From the NCBI GenBank assembly GCA_016839545.1, contig JAEOUB010000098.1, positions 1 to 5,293 on the forward strand: DNA of 5,293 nucleotides, given 5' to 3'. Shown here one piece after another: positions 1-5,293 of the stretch (its first letter is position 1; each line of letters starts with the position of its first letter). The notes beneath the pieces are model-generated. The model did not search any database. It had not been told where the DNA came from and was given only the letters and a program-made list of their open reading frames with translations. The position numbers were made by a program, and so were the translations under genes. Source of the stretch: Candidatus Kariarchaeota archaeon. Lineage in GTDB: Archaea; Asgardarchaeota; Heimdallarchaeia; Heimdallarchaeales; Kariarchaeaceae.

Positions 1-523
1 CCTGAAAGAGGTAGCCGATCGCTGGGGACTCAATGAGAAGCGAGTGTTCATCGCACTCGAGGATTTCTCCACCAGCAAGGCGCTGACAGAACCGGTGTTT
101 CACCGTGATGGTATGGATCTCTATCTCGTGAGTTACTTCAGACAGGCATGGACAGACCTGCTGGCAAAGATTGACGAGGAGGAACCTTCCAATTTTGACA
201 GTCTGATCAGCAGTGCCCGTATCCCTGACAAGGGACTGCTGAAGGAATTTGCACAGCAATGGATTGCCGAGGAGAGCAGTGTCTATGCCCTGGGCAAGGA
301 TGGCCTGATCCGCCCCAAGAGTACGATCCCCGAACTGGTCGTCACCTACATTGAGGATGCCTGGGAGGCAAACAAGCTGCAGTTGACCTACTGGGAGATT
401 GCAGATATCTACGGACTGACCACCATTGAAGTGGAGAGAATTCTGCAGAAACTGATTGACAGCAAAGAACTCACCGGAGTCACCCTGTGGGCAACTGATG
501 AGATTATCAAGCCCCAGTTATAA
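1..523 (+). CDS. Tandem winged-helix protein, C-terminal part (possibly UFL1-like)
   Basis: The reading frame is open from base 2 with no stop, so the gene begins upstream. The GTG at 44 lies inside a helix-turn-helix pattern and is not a convincing start. The 173 visible residues look like consecutive winged-helix units. The first is the fragment LKEVADRWGLNEKRVFIAL. A middle unit follows at about residues 65-110 (NFDSL...RIPD...YALGKDGLIR). A clear last one spans about 128-173, with the pattern IADIYGLTTIEVERILQKL followed by a short beta hairpin and the terminus. There is no membrane segment or catalytic motif. The spacing of the repeats and pieces such as YFRQ...FDSL...IPD recall the N-terminal repeats of eukaryotic UFL1, the UFM1 E3 ligase scaffold, which also occurs in Asgard archaea. 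The match is from memory and weak. Other possibilities are a PCI-type or transcription-factor-like winged-helix protein. The gene converges on the CopD-like gene with 15 nt between stops. Confidence 0.75.
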   Translation, partial: LKEVADRWGLNEKRVFIALEDFSTSKALTEPVFHRDGMDLYLVSYFRQAWTDLLAKIDEEEPSNFDSLISSARIPDKGLLKEFAQQWIAEESSVYALGKDGLIRPKSTIPELVVTYIEDAWEANKLQLTYWEIADIYGLTTIEVERILQKLIDSKELTGVTLWATDEIIKPQL

Positions 524-526
524 TAA

Positions 527-536
527 GTTGATCAAC
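527..536. repeat. 10-bp perfect palindrome between convergent stops
   Basis: GTTGATCAAC reads the same on both strands and fills most of the 15-nt gap between two convergent stop codons (TAA ending at 523 and the minus-strand TGA at 539-541). It has no loop and no following T-run, so a classical hairpin terminator is not supported. It could be a protein-binding dyad, a shared 3'-end signal, or chance. Confidence 0.4.
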
Positions 537-538
537 AC

Positions 539-1042
539 TCAGAAGACTGCACCATTGAGCAGAGTAGCTGCAAGAAATAGCAGGACAAATCCCAGTGCAA
601 GATTGAGTATTGTTAAATTCTTGATCAGTGCCACTTTGGCAAGAAATTCAGGAGTCGGCTTCTCACCGGGAGCAGGTGCCATCTCCATGGCTTGGGGTGA
701 CAGCCGCATACCGACAGTCATACCAAGGGCAATCATTGCCAGTACAATCAGCATCTTGATGCCGAGTACTGCATTGTAGGCAGCAGAGAAATCTGCCATG
801 GATGAGAACACAAAAGAGCCATCAAAGGTATTGAACAGACCTGTGAGCACAACCAGACCAATAACGGGGTTGGCAAACTTGGGGAAGCGTTCTGCATGAA
901 TCGATATAGCCTTCATTCGGGCCGCAGGATCTAGCGCATCAGTTATGGGGTAGAATATATAGAAAGTATACCACAGGGCACCGATCCACATTGTCATTCC
1001 AGTCAGGTGGATGAAGTCAATGAGTATTGTCAGGAAACTCAT
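539..1042 (-). CDS. CopD/HemJ-like four-helix membrane protein
   Basis: A 167-residue integral membrane protein with four predicted helices at about residues 4-30, 56-73, 89-112 and 139-162. The first helix carries the pattern IHLTGMTMWIGALW, typical of the CopD/DUF2269/HemJ-like group: a histidine near the N-terminus, a WxGA motif and a proline after the helix (YP at 31-32). A second histidine (H49) precedes RFPKFANP, and helix 3 begins with GIKMLIVL, containing K96. In this group such histidines bind haem or metal. CopD proteins are linked to copper uptake, and HemJ oxidises protoporphyrinogen IX. The RF...TGL stretch before helix 2 looks more CopD-like, but the substrate is not decided by sequence. 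The ATG at 1042 has no Shine-Dalgarno sequence and a TATA-like element about 24 nt upstream. The length is normal for a stand-alone member. The family call is fairly sure, the function uncertain. Confidence 0.8.
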   Translation of the reverse strand: MSFLTILIDFIHLTGMTMWIGALWYTFYIFYPITDALDPAARMKAISIHAERFPKFANPVIGLVVLTGLFNTFDGSFVFSSMADFSAAYNAVLGIKMLIVLAMIALGMTVGMRLSPQAMEMAPAPGEKPTPEFLAKVALIKNLTILNLALGFVLLFLAATLLNGAVF

Positions 1043-1060
1043 GGTGTGAGTATTTTTGGA

Positions 1061-1070
1061 TTTATTATAA
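1061..1070 (-). promoter_or_regulatory. TATA-like element of the CopD-like gene
   Basis: On the minus strand this reads TTATAATAAA, centred about 24 nt before the ATG at 1042. The archaeal TATA box normally lies about 26 nt before the transcription start, so the mRNA would begin at or next to the start codon. No ribosome-binding sequence lies between (CCAAAAATACTCACACC), which agrees with a leaderless message. The element lies in the 61-nt gap after the flavoprotein gene, so this gene can be transcribed alone. Confidence 0.55.
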
Positions 1071-1103
1071 CTGTTACGTGGGAGAATTGAACGGCATAGA
1101 GAA

Positions 1104-2117
1104 TTAGCTCAGTGAGGCATTCTCAATGCCATCGGGAGTGATAAGCGTCTCAATTGCACTCACAGCCTGGATGGCGTGCTCACGTCCATTCTCGATAAAG
1201 ACGGTATTGGTGTGAACACCATAGGCAGCAGAGCCAATCACAAACATTCCGGCACAGTTGGTCTGGAAGGTATCGTCAATATCAACTGACAGGTCATCCT
1301 GCAGCTTCAGGCCCCATTTTCTCAGCAGGTGGACATGGGGAGTGAAGCCAGTCAGTGCAAAGACCCGGTCAGCCTCGATAAACAGGTCTTTCTGCTCAGG
1401 AGTATCGACCACAATACCATCAGATCTGATCTGCTTGGTCTCCGCAGAAAGAACTGCCCTGATACTGCCGTCCTTTATCCGGTTTCTCAGATCAGGTCCC
1501 ACCCAGTACTTCAGTGTGGGCTTGACATCCTCATACTTGGCGACGATAGTAACACGGGCACCGTGTCTCCACAGCTCCAGTGCTGCCTCTGCACCTGAAT
1601 TTCCAGCACCGATTATCACCACGTCATGATCATAGTAGCCATGTGGCTGGTCATAGTAGTACTTGACAATATCCAGGTTCTCCCCCGGAATACCACCCAG
1701 CCCATTGGGATTGTCAAAATAACCTGTGGCAACCAGCACCACCTTGGTCTGAATATTGAACTCCGACAGGTCTCCCTTGATTGTGGCAGTGCCAAACACC
1801 TGGAAGTTGCCCATCTCACCCTCGATTCTCTCAACTGCATGATGCTGCTTGAGATTGAGATCCTCCAGCTGGGTCACTCGACGGTAGTAGTCCAGTGTTT
1901 GCTGACGGGTCGGCTTGACATCTGTTGACGGAAACGGATGATTGCCAATTTCAAGTTCTGCGGCCGTGGTAAAGAAGCGCATATGCACTGGAAAGTTGTA
2001 GATGGAGTTGCACAGTACTCCCTTGTCAAGAATGAGGTAGGAGAGGTCTGCACGTTTTGCCTGGATCGCAGCTGCCAGACCCACAGGACCGGCACCGATA
2101 ATTACCAGATCATACAT
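1104..2117 (-). CDS. YpdA/Bdr-family FAD- and NAD(P)H-dependent oxidoreductase
   Basis: This flavoprotein has 337 residues from the ATG at 2117. A TTG codon directly before it would add one residue and is not preferred. It has two Rossmann folds: FAD-binding GAGPVG at residues 8-13 and NAD(P)H-binding GAGNSG at 170-175. The family signatures of bacillithiol disulfide reductase-like proteins are all present: KGVLCNSIYNFP (33-44), FFTTAAELEIG (48-58), KPTR (68-71), ATGYFDNPN (130-138), TGFTP (256-260) and FIENGREH (307-314). Length and domain order match the bacterial family, which reduces bacillithiol disulfide with NADPH. The cysteine that follows GxGP in those enzymes (Cys14 in Staphylococcus aureus YpdA) is valine 12 here, and there is no CxxC as in thioredoxin reductase. 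Remaining cysteines are C36 and C288. Family assignment is firm; bacillithiol as substrate is doubtful. The gene lies 67 nt after the helicase and 61 nt before the CopD-like gene. Confidence 0.92.
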   Translation of the reverse strand: MYDLVIIGAGPVGLAAAIQAKRADLSYLILDKGVLCNSIYNFPVHMRFFTTAAELEIGNHPFPSTDVKPTRQQTLDYYRRVTQLEDLNLKQHHAVERIEGEMGNFQVFGTATIKGDLSEFNIQTKVVLVATGYFDNPNGLGGIPGENLDIVKYYYDQPHGYYDHDVVIIGAGNSGAEAALELWRHGARVTIVAKYEDVKPTLKYWVGPDLRNRIKDGSIRAVLSAETKQIRSDGIVVDTPEQKDLFIEADRVFALTGFTPHVHLLRKWGLKLQDDLSVDIDDTFQTNCAGMFVIGSAAYGVHTNTVFIENGREHAIQAVSAIETLITPDGIENASLS

Positions 2118-2138
2118 CAAGATTACTTCAGTTCCCTG

Positions 2139-2146
2139 TTACATAA
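2139..2146 (-). promoter_or_regulatory. Possible TATA element of the YpdA-like gene
   Basis: The minus strand reads TTATGTAA, centred about 25 nt before the ATG at 2117, within the 67-nt gap after the helicase stop. The spacing matches the other candidates in the window, but the sequence departs from a typical TATA box, so this is a weak call. Confidence 0.3.
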
Positions 2147-2169
2147 CTCCTATGATCGGTCAATACCCG

Positions 2170-2184
2170 ATGTGGAGAGAAAAT
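2170..2184 (-). terminator. Weak pyrimidine-rich 3' end after the helicase gene
   Basis: Directly after the helicase TAA, the minus strand runs ATTTTCTCTCC, a short T/C-rich tract of the kind that can end archaeal transcripts without a hairpin. It has only four Ts in a row. A small 4-bp inverted repeat (TCGG...CCGA, around 2154-2168) follows but is too short to support a stem terminator. Readthrough into the flavoprotein gene is quite possible. Confidence 0.2.
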
Positions 2185-3591
2185 TTACCTCTTGTAGTTC
2201 CGTTTTGAAGAATAATTGCGTTTTGACTTGTTTCTCTGCTGTCGAGATTTATTGTAGTTTGAATTACCCTGCCCGTCTCTACCTTTTCTTGGTCTTGCAT
2301 CCTCGGAGATGGTTGAGAGGTGGGGGTAGTCCGTTTTACGTTGGAGTTTCTCTCCTGTCATTCTCTCGATTTCCCTCAGATAATTTCTCTCAGCAATTGA
2401 GCAGAAATTGTAGGCAATACCTGATTTTCCTGCACGTGCAGTCCGGCCAACTCTGTGGATATAGACCTCGGGTTCATTTGACATCTCATAATTGATCACA
2501 TGAGTGATATCATCAACATCCAGCCCCCGGGAAGCTACATCAGTAGCCACCAGAATATCAACCTCACCATCCTTGAATTCTCCAAGAATTCGCTCACGAG
2601 CGTTTTGAGACTTGTCTCCATGGATCGCTTTGGCATAGTAGCCTTTCTTCTCCAGAATACGTTCCAGTTTTCTTGAGCCATGACGAGTACGGGTGAAAAT
2701 CAGGACTTTGTGGATATCCTCAGTTTCAAGGATATGAAGTAGCAGGTCAACTTTGTCCCCCTGTTCCACAAACATGACGTAGCTGTCAACCTCATCCACT
2801 GTTTCAGTGGGAGAATCTATAGTCAGCATCTCGGGGTCTGTTAGTAGTACACTGGCAAGGTCCTGTATCTGATCTGGCATGGTTGCAGAGAAGAGAAGGG
2901 TCAGACGGTTATCTGGGATATGTGATACAATCTTGTGGATATCATTGATGAAACCCATATCCAGCATCCGATCAGCCTCATCAAGTACAAATGACTCGAT
3001 ATATTCAAGCTTGATCACTCCCTGATTCATGAGATCCTGTAATCTTCCCGGTGTGGCCACAATAATATCAACTCCCTCACGGATCAGTTTCACCTGCGGT
3101 TTCTGAGATACACCACCATAGACAGACACTGTCTTTACACCTGTATACTTGCAATAATCATCAATATTTTCACAGATCTGTGTGACCAGCTCGCGGGTTG
3201 GTGCGAGAATAAGTACGGTGGGTTGTCTTTTCTTGTTCTTGGTTTCTTTTGATAATATGAACTGGAGTAATGGAAGAGCAAAGGCAGCAGTTTTTCCAGA
3301 TCCTGTCTGAGCAGTTGCCAGAATATCCTTGCCGGATAGGATAAGAGGAATTGCCAGCTTCTGTACGGGTGTGGGTTCACGATAACCAATATCATAGAGT
3401 GAGCCGAGAATATCCTCGCTCAGACCCATAGAAGCAAATGTTCCGATCTCCTCAGAGGTGATGACAGCTGGTTCTGGAGTAGAAATTAACCGAACCTGTA
3501 CCTCTATTTCACTACCTTCGACGAGATCGGGAAGATTAACAATAATTCTTCCATCCCTGACGACTGAGGTGAAAGTTTTGAGATCTTTCAT
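2185..3591 (-). CDS. DEAD-box ATP-dependent RNA helicase
   Basis: An RNA-unwinding ATPase of 468 residues from the ATG at 3591. A GTG at 3660 would add 23 residues that do not resemble a domain, so the ATG is preferred. All core motifs are intact: upstream phenylalanine F52 and Q-motif glutamine Q77, motif I AQTGSGKT (94-101), Ia PTREL (131-135), GG (159-160), Ib TPGR (180-183), II DEAD (204-207), III SAT (235-237), IV LIFTRTR (297-303), V ATDVASRGLD (349-358) and VI HRVGRTAR (379-386). It resembles the general RhlE/DeaD-like group that remodels structured RNA in ribosome assembly or cold response. The exact role is not shown. Residues 1-36 form a short beta-rich extension with the look of an AbrB/DUF104-type strand-turn-strand unit. 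Residues about 432-468 form a disordered tail rich in K, R, N, S and Q, probably for RNA binding. It is divergent from the small gene at 3740. Confidence 0.95.
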   Translation of the reverse strand: MKDLKTFTSVVRDGRIIVNLPDLVEGSEIEVQVRLISTPEPAVITSEEIGTFASMGLSEDILGSLYDIGYREPTPVQKLAIPLILSGKDILATAQTGSGKTAAFALPLLQFILSKETKNKKRQPTVLILAPTRELVTQICENIDDYCKYTGVKTVSVYGGVSQKPQVKLIREGVDIIVATPGRLQDLMNQGVIKLEYIESFVLDEADRMLDMGFINDIHKIVSHIPDNRLTLLFSATMPDQIQDLASVLLTDPEMLTIDSPTETVDEVDSYVMFVEQGDKVDLLLHILETEDIHKVLIFTRTRHGSRKLERILEKKGYYAKAIHGDKSQNARERILGEFKDGEVDILVATDVASRGLDVDDITHVINYEMSNEPEVYIHRVGRTARAGKSGIAYNFCSIAERNYLREIERMTGEKLQRKTDYPHLSTISEDARPRKGRDGQGNSNYNKSRQQRNKSKRNYSSKRNYKR

Positions 3592-3688
3592 ACCTTGTCT
3601 CAGTTTCGTACTTCTTAAGATTGTATGAACAGAACATAATGCAGGATTTAAGTCCCACACCTGTCCATTCCCTAATGTAGGTCAATCG

Positions 3689-3696
3689 AATATACT
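3689..3696 (-). promoter_or_regulatory. TATA-like element for the helicase gene
   Basis: The minus strand reads AGTATATT. A transcript starting about 26 nt downstream would begin near 3665. That gives a leader of about 75 nt before the preferred ATG at 3591, or a near-leaderless message for the GTG at 3660. A second, weaker AT element (TCTTAAGA at 3614-3621, about 26 nt before the ATG) would instead give a leaderless ATG transcript. The sequence alone does not choose between them. Confidence 0.4.
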
Positions 3697-3708
3697 CCAG
3701 CGGATCAG

Positions 3709-3717
3709 CTTATATCA
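3709..3717 (+). promoter_or_regulatory. TATA box of the small gene at 3740
   Basis: CTTATATCA contains the core TTATAT, centred 27 nt before the ATG at 3740. This is the best TATA-box match in the window and its spacing predicts a transcription start at the start codon. The sequence between has no Shine-Dalgarno motif, which supports leaderless translation. Confidence 0.6.
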
Positions 3718-3724
3718 AAGATAT
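3712..3724. promoter_or_regulatory. 13-bp inverted repeat overlapping the TATA box
   Basis: ATATC-AAA-GATAT is a perfect inverted repeat with 5-bp arms and a 3-bp spacer. It starts inside the TATA core of the small gene and runs toward the start site, where a bound repressor would block TBP/TFB or polymerase. AT-rich repeats this short can arise by chance, so the operator role is an inference. Confidence 0.35.
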
Positions 3725-3739
3725 GAGCCAAATCCCGTG

Positions 3740-4060
3740 ATGACAAAACCCAAGGTTCTCAGCACCGATGAGTATCTAAAAATTTGGGAGACACTTGGAA
3801 AGGGTGATGGCTTTGTCGTACTACTCAATGATATCTACCAGAAGGTGGCAGACCCAATCCAGGCAGTTGATTACAGAGATGCCATCTATTTCTTCCATGG
3901 AGTAGCCAGGTATGCCCAGAGCAAGCAGCAGTTGGATCTCTTCAAATCCAGCCCCTACCGCTACCTGCACAATATCATGCAGATAGAGGGAAAGATCTGG
4001 AGCCGAGGATTCGAGTTATTCTTCGTAGGCACCAACAAACGAGGGAACGAACATATTTGA
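3740..4060 (+). CDS. Uncharacterised small soluble protein (106 aa)
   Basis: I do not recognise the family. The ATG at 3740 is preferred over the GTG just before it because of its 27-nt distance to the TATA box. The protein is mixed in charge, without a signal peptide, membrane segment, cysteines or a metal-binding cluster. It appears mainly alpha-helical and rich in aromatic residues: YLKIWETL (12-19), IYQKVAD (32-38), the stretch YRDAIYFFHGVARYAQ (45-60) and a terminal part with WSRGFELFFVG (87-97). No nucleotide-binding or DNA-binding motif is seen. The next gene, a CrtISO/RetSat-like oxidoreductase, starts 22 nt after its stop on the same strand, so the two may share a transcript. That it is a real gene is supported by its promoter, codon use like its neighbours, and lack of any better competing frame. 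Confidence 0.75.
   Translation: MTKPKVLSTDEYLKIWETLGKGDGFVVLLNDIYQKVADPIQAVDYRDAIYFFHGVARYAQSKQQLDLFKSSPYRYLHNIMQIEGKIWSRGFELFFVGTNKRGNEHI
4051..4058 (+). promoter_or_regulatory. Possible TATA element of the CrtISO/RetSat-like gene
   Basis: ACATATTT overlaps the last codons of the small gene and is centred about 28 nt before the ATG at 4083. The spacing fits an internal promoter, so the oxidoreductase may be expressed from its own start as well as by readthrough. It lies inside coding sequence, which lowers confidence. Confidence 0.3.
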
Positions 4061-4082
4061 AGAGTAATCAGTAACACAGATT

Positions 4083-5293
4083 ATGGAACCCAAAAGCTAT
4101 GATGTGATAATTATCGGAGCTGGTCTCGGAGGTCTGGCAGCTGGTGCAATCCTGTCACAGGCTGGCAAATCAGTACTGATGATTGAACAGCACAATATCG
4201 TGGGAGGAGCAGCCACACATTTTGTACGGAAGAGAACTATGCGTTTCGAAGTGGGCCTTCATGAATTGGATGGCATGGGTCGTGACAGCAAGAGACAGCT
4301 CTTCAAAGACCTGGGTATCCTGGACAGATTGGAACTGGTACAGGTTCCCGAGTTCTATCGGGTGAGCCGAGGTGATTTTGAATTCACCATGCCTGATGGC
4401 CTGGAAGATGCAGAAAAAGCACTCAAAGCTGCTTTTCCCAATGAACATTCAGCTATTGATCGCTACCTCTCCGATCTAAAATGGACTCGCAGTCTCAGCG
4501 GTATGCTTGCATGGGGCTGGGGTAAACGTTTGAGCAAGCTGTTCACATTGCTCAGTGCAGGAATTAAATTCTTGAGATACCGCAGAATGACAGTGGGTCA
4601 GTATATGGACAAGCTCACACAAGATGAAGATCTCAAGCTGGCTCTGATCACTAACCTCGGCTACTACCATGATGACCCCTATTCCTGCTCGTTGATCCTC
4701 TTTCTGTTCGGTCAGAGCTCATATATCACCGGCGGAGGTTGGTTTATCAAGGGAGGTAGCCAGATCCTGTCCGACAAATTGGCAGAAGTGATCACTGAGA
4801 ATGGAGGATCCATCTTAACCAAACATAAGGTGACCAAAATCCTGACAGAGGGCATAACTGCTGTGGGTGTGGAGTTTATGCGACAGAAGAGGCCAGATAC
4901 CCTATTGCAACAGGCACGCGGAAAATATATTGTGGCCAATGCCCCCCTTCCCCTGGTGGTAGATGAACTGCTCTCCGATCACGACATTGACACCTCAAAA
5001 CTTGACGCCCTCGAACCTGGTTGCTCTCTGATAACCATTTACTACTCTCTTTCGGAGGCTGTGGCACCAGAGACTGACGGCATCTATTCCAGTTTTGTCT
5101 ACGATGACTCGGTGACATCACTGAAGGAATTTGGACCCACTGAGCGTTCCGGAGATTACTCTCGCAAGGGGTATGTCGTGGTTAACTACAGTGTCATCGA
5201 TCACGGATTGGGTAGCCCCACCATGGTTATCTGTGGAGTCGACTACCTCAAGAATTGGGAGGGTATGAGTAAGGACGAGTACAAGCAACGCAA
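4083..5293 (+). CDS. Phytoene desaturase/CrtISO/RetSat-like FAD oxidoreductase, 3' truncated
   Basis: The frame is open from the ATG at 4083 to the window end, giving 403 residues without a stop. Family members are usually about 480-550 residues, so the C-terminal part, including the final FAD-contacting segment, is missing. The N-terminus is a classic FAD Rossmann fold: DVIIIGAGLGGLAAG at 7-21, acidic E35 ending strand 2, and the GGAA motif at 41-44 typical of carotenoid desaturases and isomerases. The stretch YITGGGWFIKGGSQILSDKL (214-233) matches the conserved region where these enzymes carry GG.y.p.GG...l...L, and the segment after it (VTKIL...GVGVEF-like, 250-265) resembles their second FAD-contacting strand pair. 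Members saturate, desaturate or isomerise polyene chains such as carotenoids, retinol or polyprenyl groups. The substrate here is unknown; isoprenoid lipid or quinone side chains would be reasonable in an archaeon. It follows the 106-residue gene by 22 nt. Confidence 0.88.
   Translation, partial: MEPKSYDVIIIGAGLGGLAAGAILSQAGKSVLMIEQHNIVGGAATHFVRKRTMRFEVGLHELDGMGRDSKRQLFKDLGILDRLELVQVPEFYRVSRGDFEFTMPDGLEDAEKALKAAFPNEHSAIDRYLSDLKWTRSLSGMLAWGWGKRLSKLFTLLSAGIKFLRYRRMTVGQYMDKLTQDEDLKLALITNLGYYHDDPYSCSLILFLFGQSSYITGGGWFIKGGSQILSDKLAEVITENGGSILTKHKVTKILTEGITAVGVEFMRQKRPDTLLQQARGKYIVANAPLPLVVDELLSDHDIDTSKLDALEPGCSLITIYYSLSEAVAPETDGIYSSFVYDDSVTSLKEFGPTERSGDYSRKGYVVVNYSVIDHGLGSPTMVICGVDYLKNWEGMSKDEYKQR

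Larger units (their letters stand above)
3592..3739. promoter_or_regulatory. Divergent control region between helicase and small gene
   Basis: These 148 nt lie between the helicase ATG (minus) and the ATG at 3740 (plus). They hold outward-facing TATA-like elements on both strands and a 13-bp inverted repeat next to the plus-strand TATA box. If the GTG at 3660 were the helicase start, the true gap would be 79 nt. No RNA gene, repeat array or mobile element is visible in it. Confidence 0.55.

Noticed and set aside
44..46. GTG as the start of the first gene
   Set aside because: The frame is open back to base 2 and the residues before the GTG complete a helix-turn-helix pattern, so it is an internal valine.
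456..779. Open frame of 107 codons on the plus strand
   Set aside because: It spans the end of the winged-helix gene and runs antisense through the membrane protein gene. Its composition is that of a shadow frame.
1258..1629. Open frame of 123 codons on the plus strand
   Set aside because: It is antisense to the conserved NADPH-binding half of the YpdA-like gene and has no recognisable protein features.
1104..2117. Thioredoxin reductase
   Set aside because: No CxxC active site is present, and the FIENGREH, SIYNFP and ATGYFDNPN motifs point to the YpdA family.
2154..2168. TCGG...CCGA inverted repeat as a hairpin terminator
   Set aside because: The stem is only 4 bp and no T-run follows on either strand.
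1938..2495. Open frame of 185 codons on the plus strand
   Set aside because: It is antisense to the start of the flavoprotein and the end of the helicase, both of which have clear family motifs. Its translation is rich in cysteine, serine and arginine without domain character.
4170..5121. Several minus-strand open frames (92, 64, 75 and 81 codons)
   Set aside because: All lie antisense within the CrtISO/RetSat-like gene, whose plus-strand frame is continuous and carries the FAD motifs.

Overview
The window looks archaeal. Most genes lack a Shine-Dalgarno sequence and instead have an AT-rich, TATA-like element centred about 24-29 nt before the start codon, the spacing expected for leaderless archaeal transcripts. 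The mix of a TATA-driven layout, a DEAD-box helicase, a YpdA-type flavoprotein and a possible UFL1-like tandem winged-helix protein would fit an Asgard-type archaeon. That lineage call is an inference with low confidence. There is no rRNA, tRNA, CRISPR array, insertion sequence or phage signature.

Layout. (1) Positions 1-523, plus strand: the 3' end of a larger protein built from tandem winged-helix-like units. It converges, 15 nt tail to tail, on (2) 539-1042, minus: a four-helix membrane protein of the CopD/HemJ-like type. (3) 1104-2117, minus: a two-dinucleotide-binding flavoprotein of the YpdA/Bdr (bacillithiol disulfide reductase-like) family that lacks the cysteine of its bacterial relatives. 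(4) 2185-3591, minus: a complete DEAD-box RNA helicase with a small beta-rich N-terminal extension and a basic disordered tail. A divergent control region (3592-3739) separates it from (5) 3740-4060, plus: a 106-residue protein I do not recognise. (6) 4083 to the window end, plus: a 3'-truncated FAD oxidoreductase of the phytoene desaturase/CrtISO/retinol saturase type.

The three minus-strand genes lie in the same direction with gaps of 61 and 67 nt. Each gap holds a possible TATA element, so they may be separate transcription units rather than a tight operon. The small protein and the CrtISO/RetSat-like oxidoreductase are 22 nt apart and are more likely to be co-expressed. Two different flavin oxidoreductases and a possible haem- or copper-linked membrane protein suggest a redox/lipid theme, but no pathway can be assigned from these genes alone. 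I see no clear new multi-gene system. The best leads are the UFL1-like fragment, the cysteine-less YpdA homologue, the helicase N-terminal extension and the orphan protein beside the oxidoreductase.
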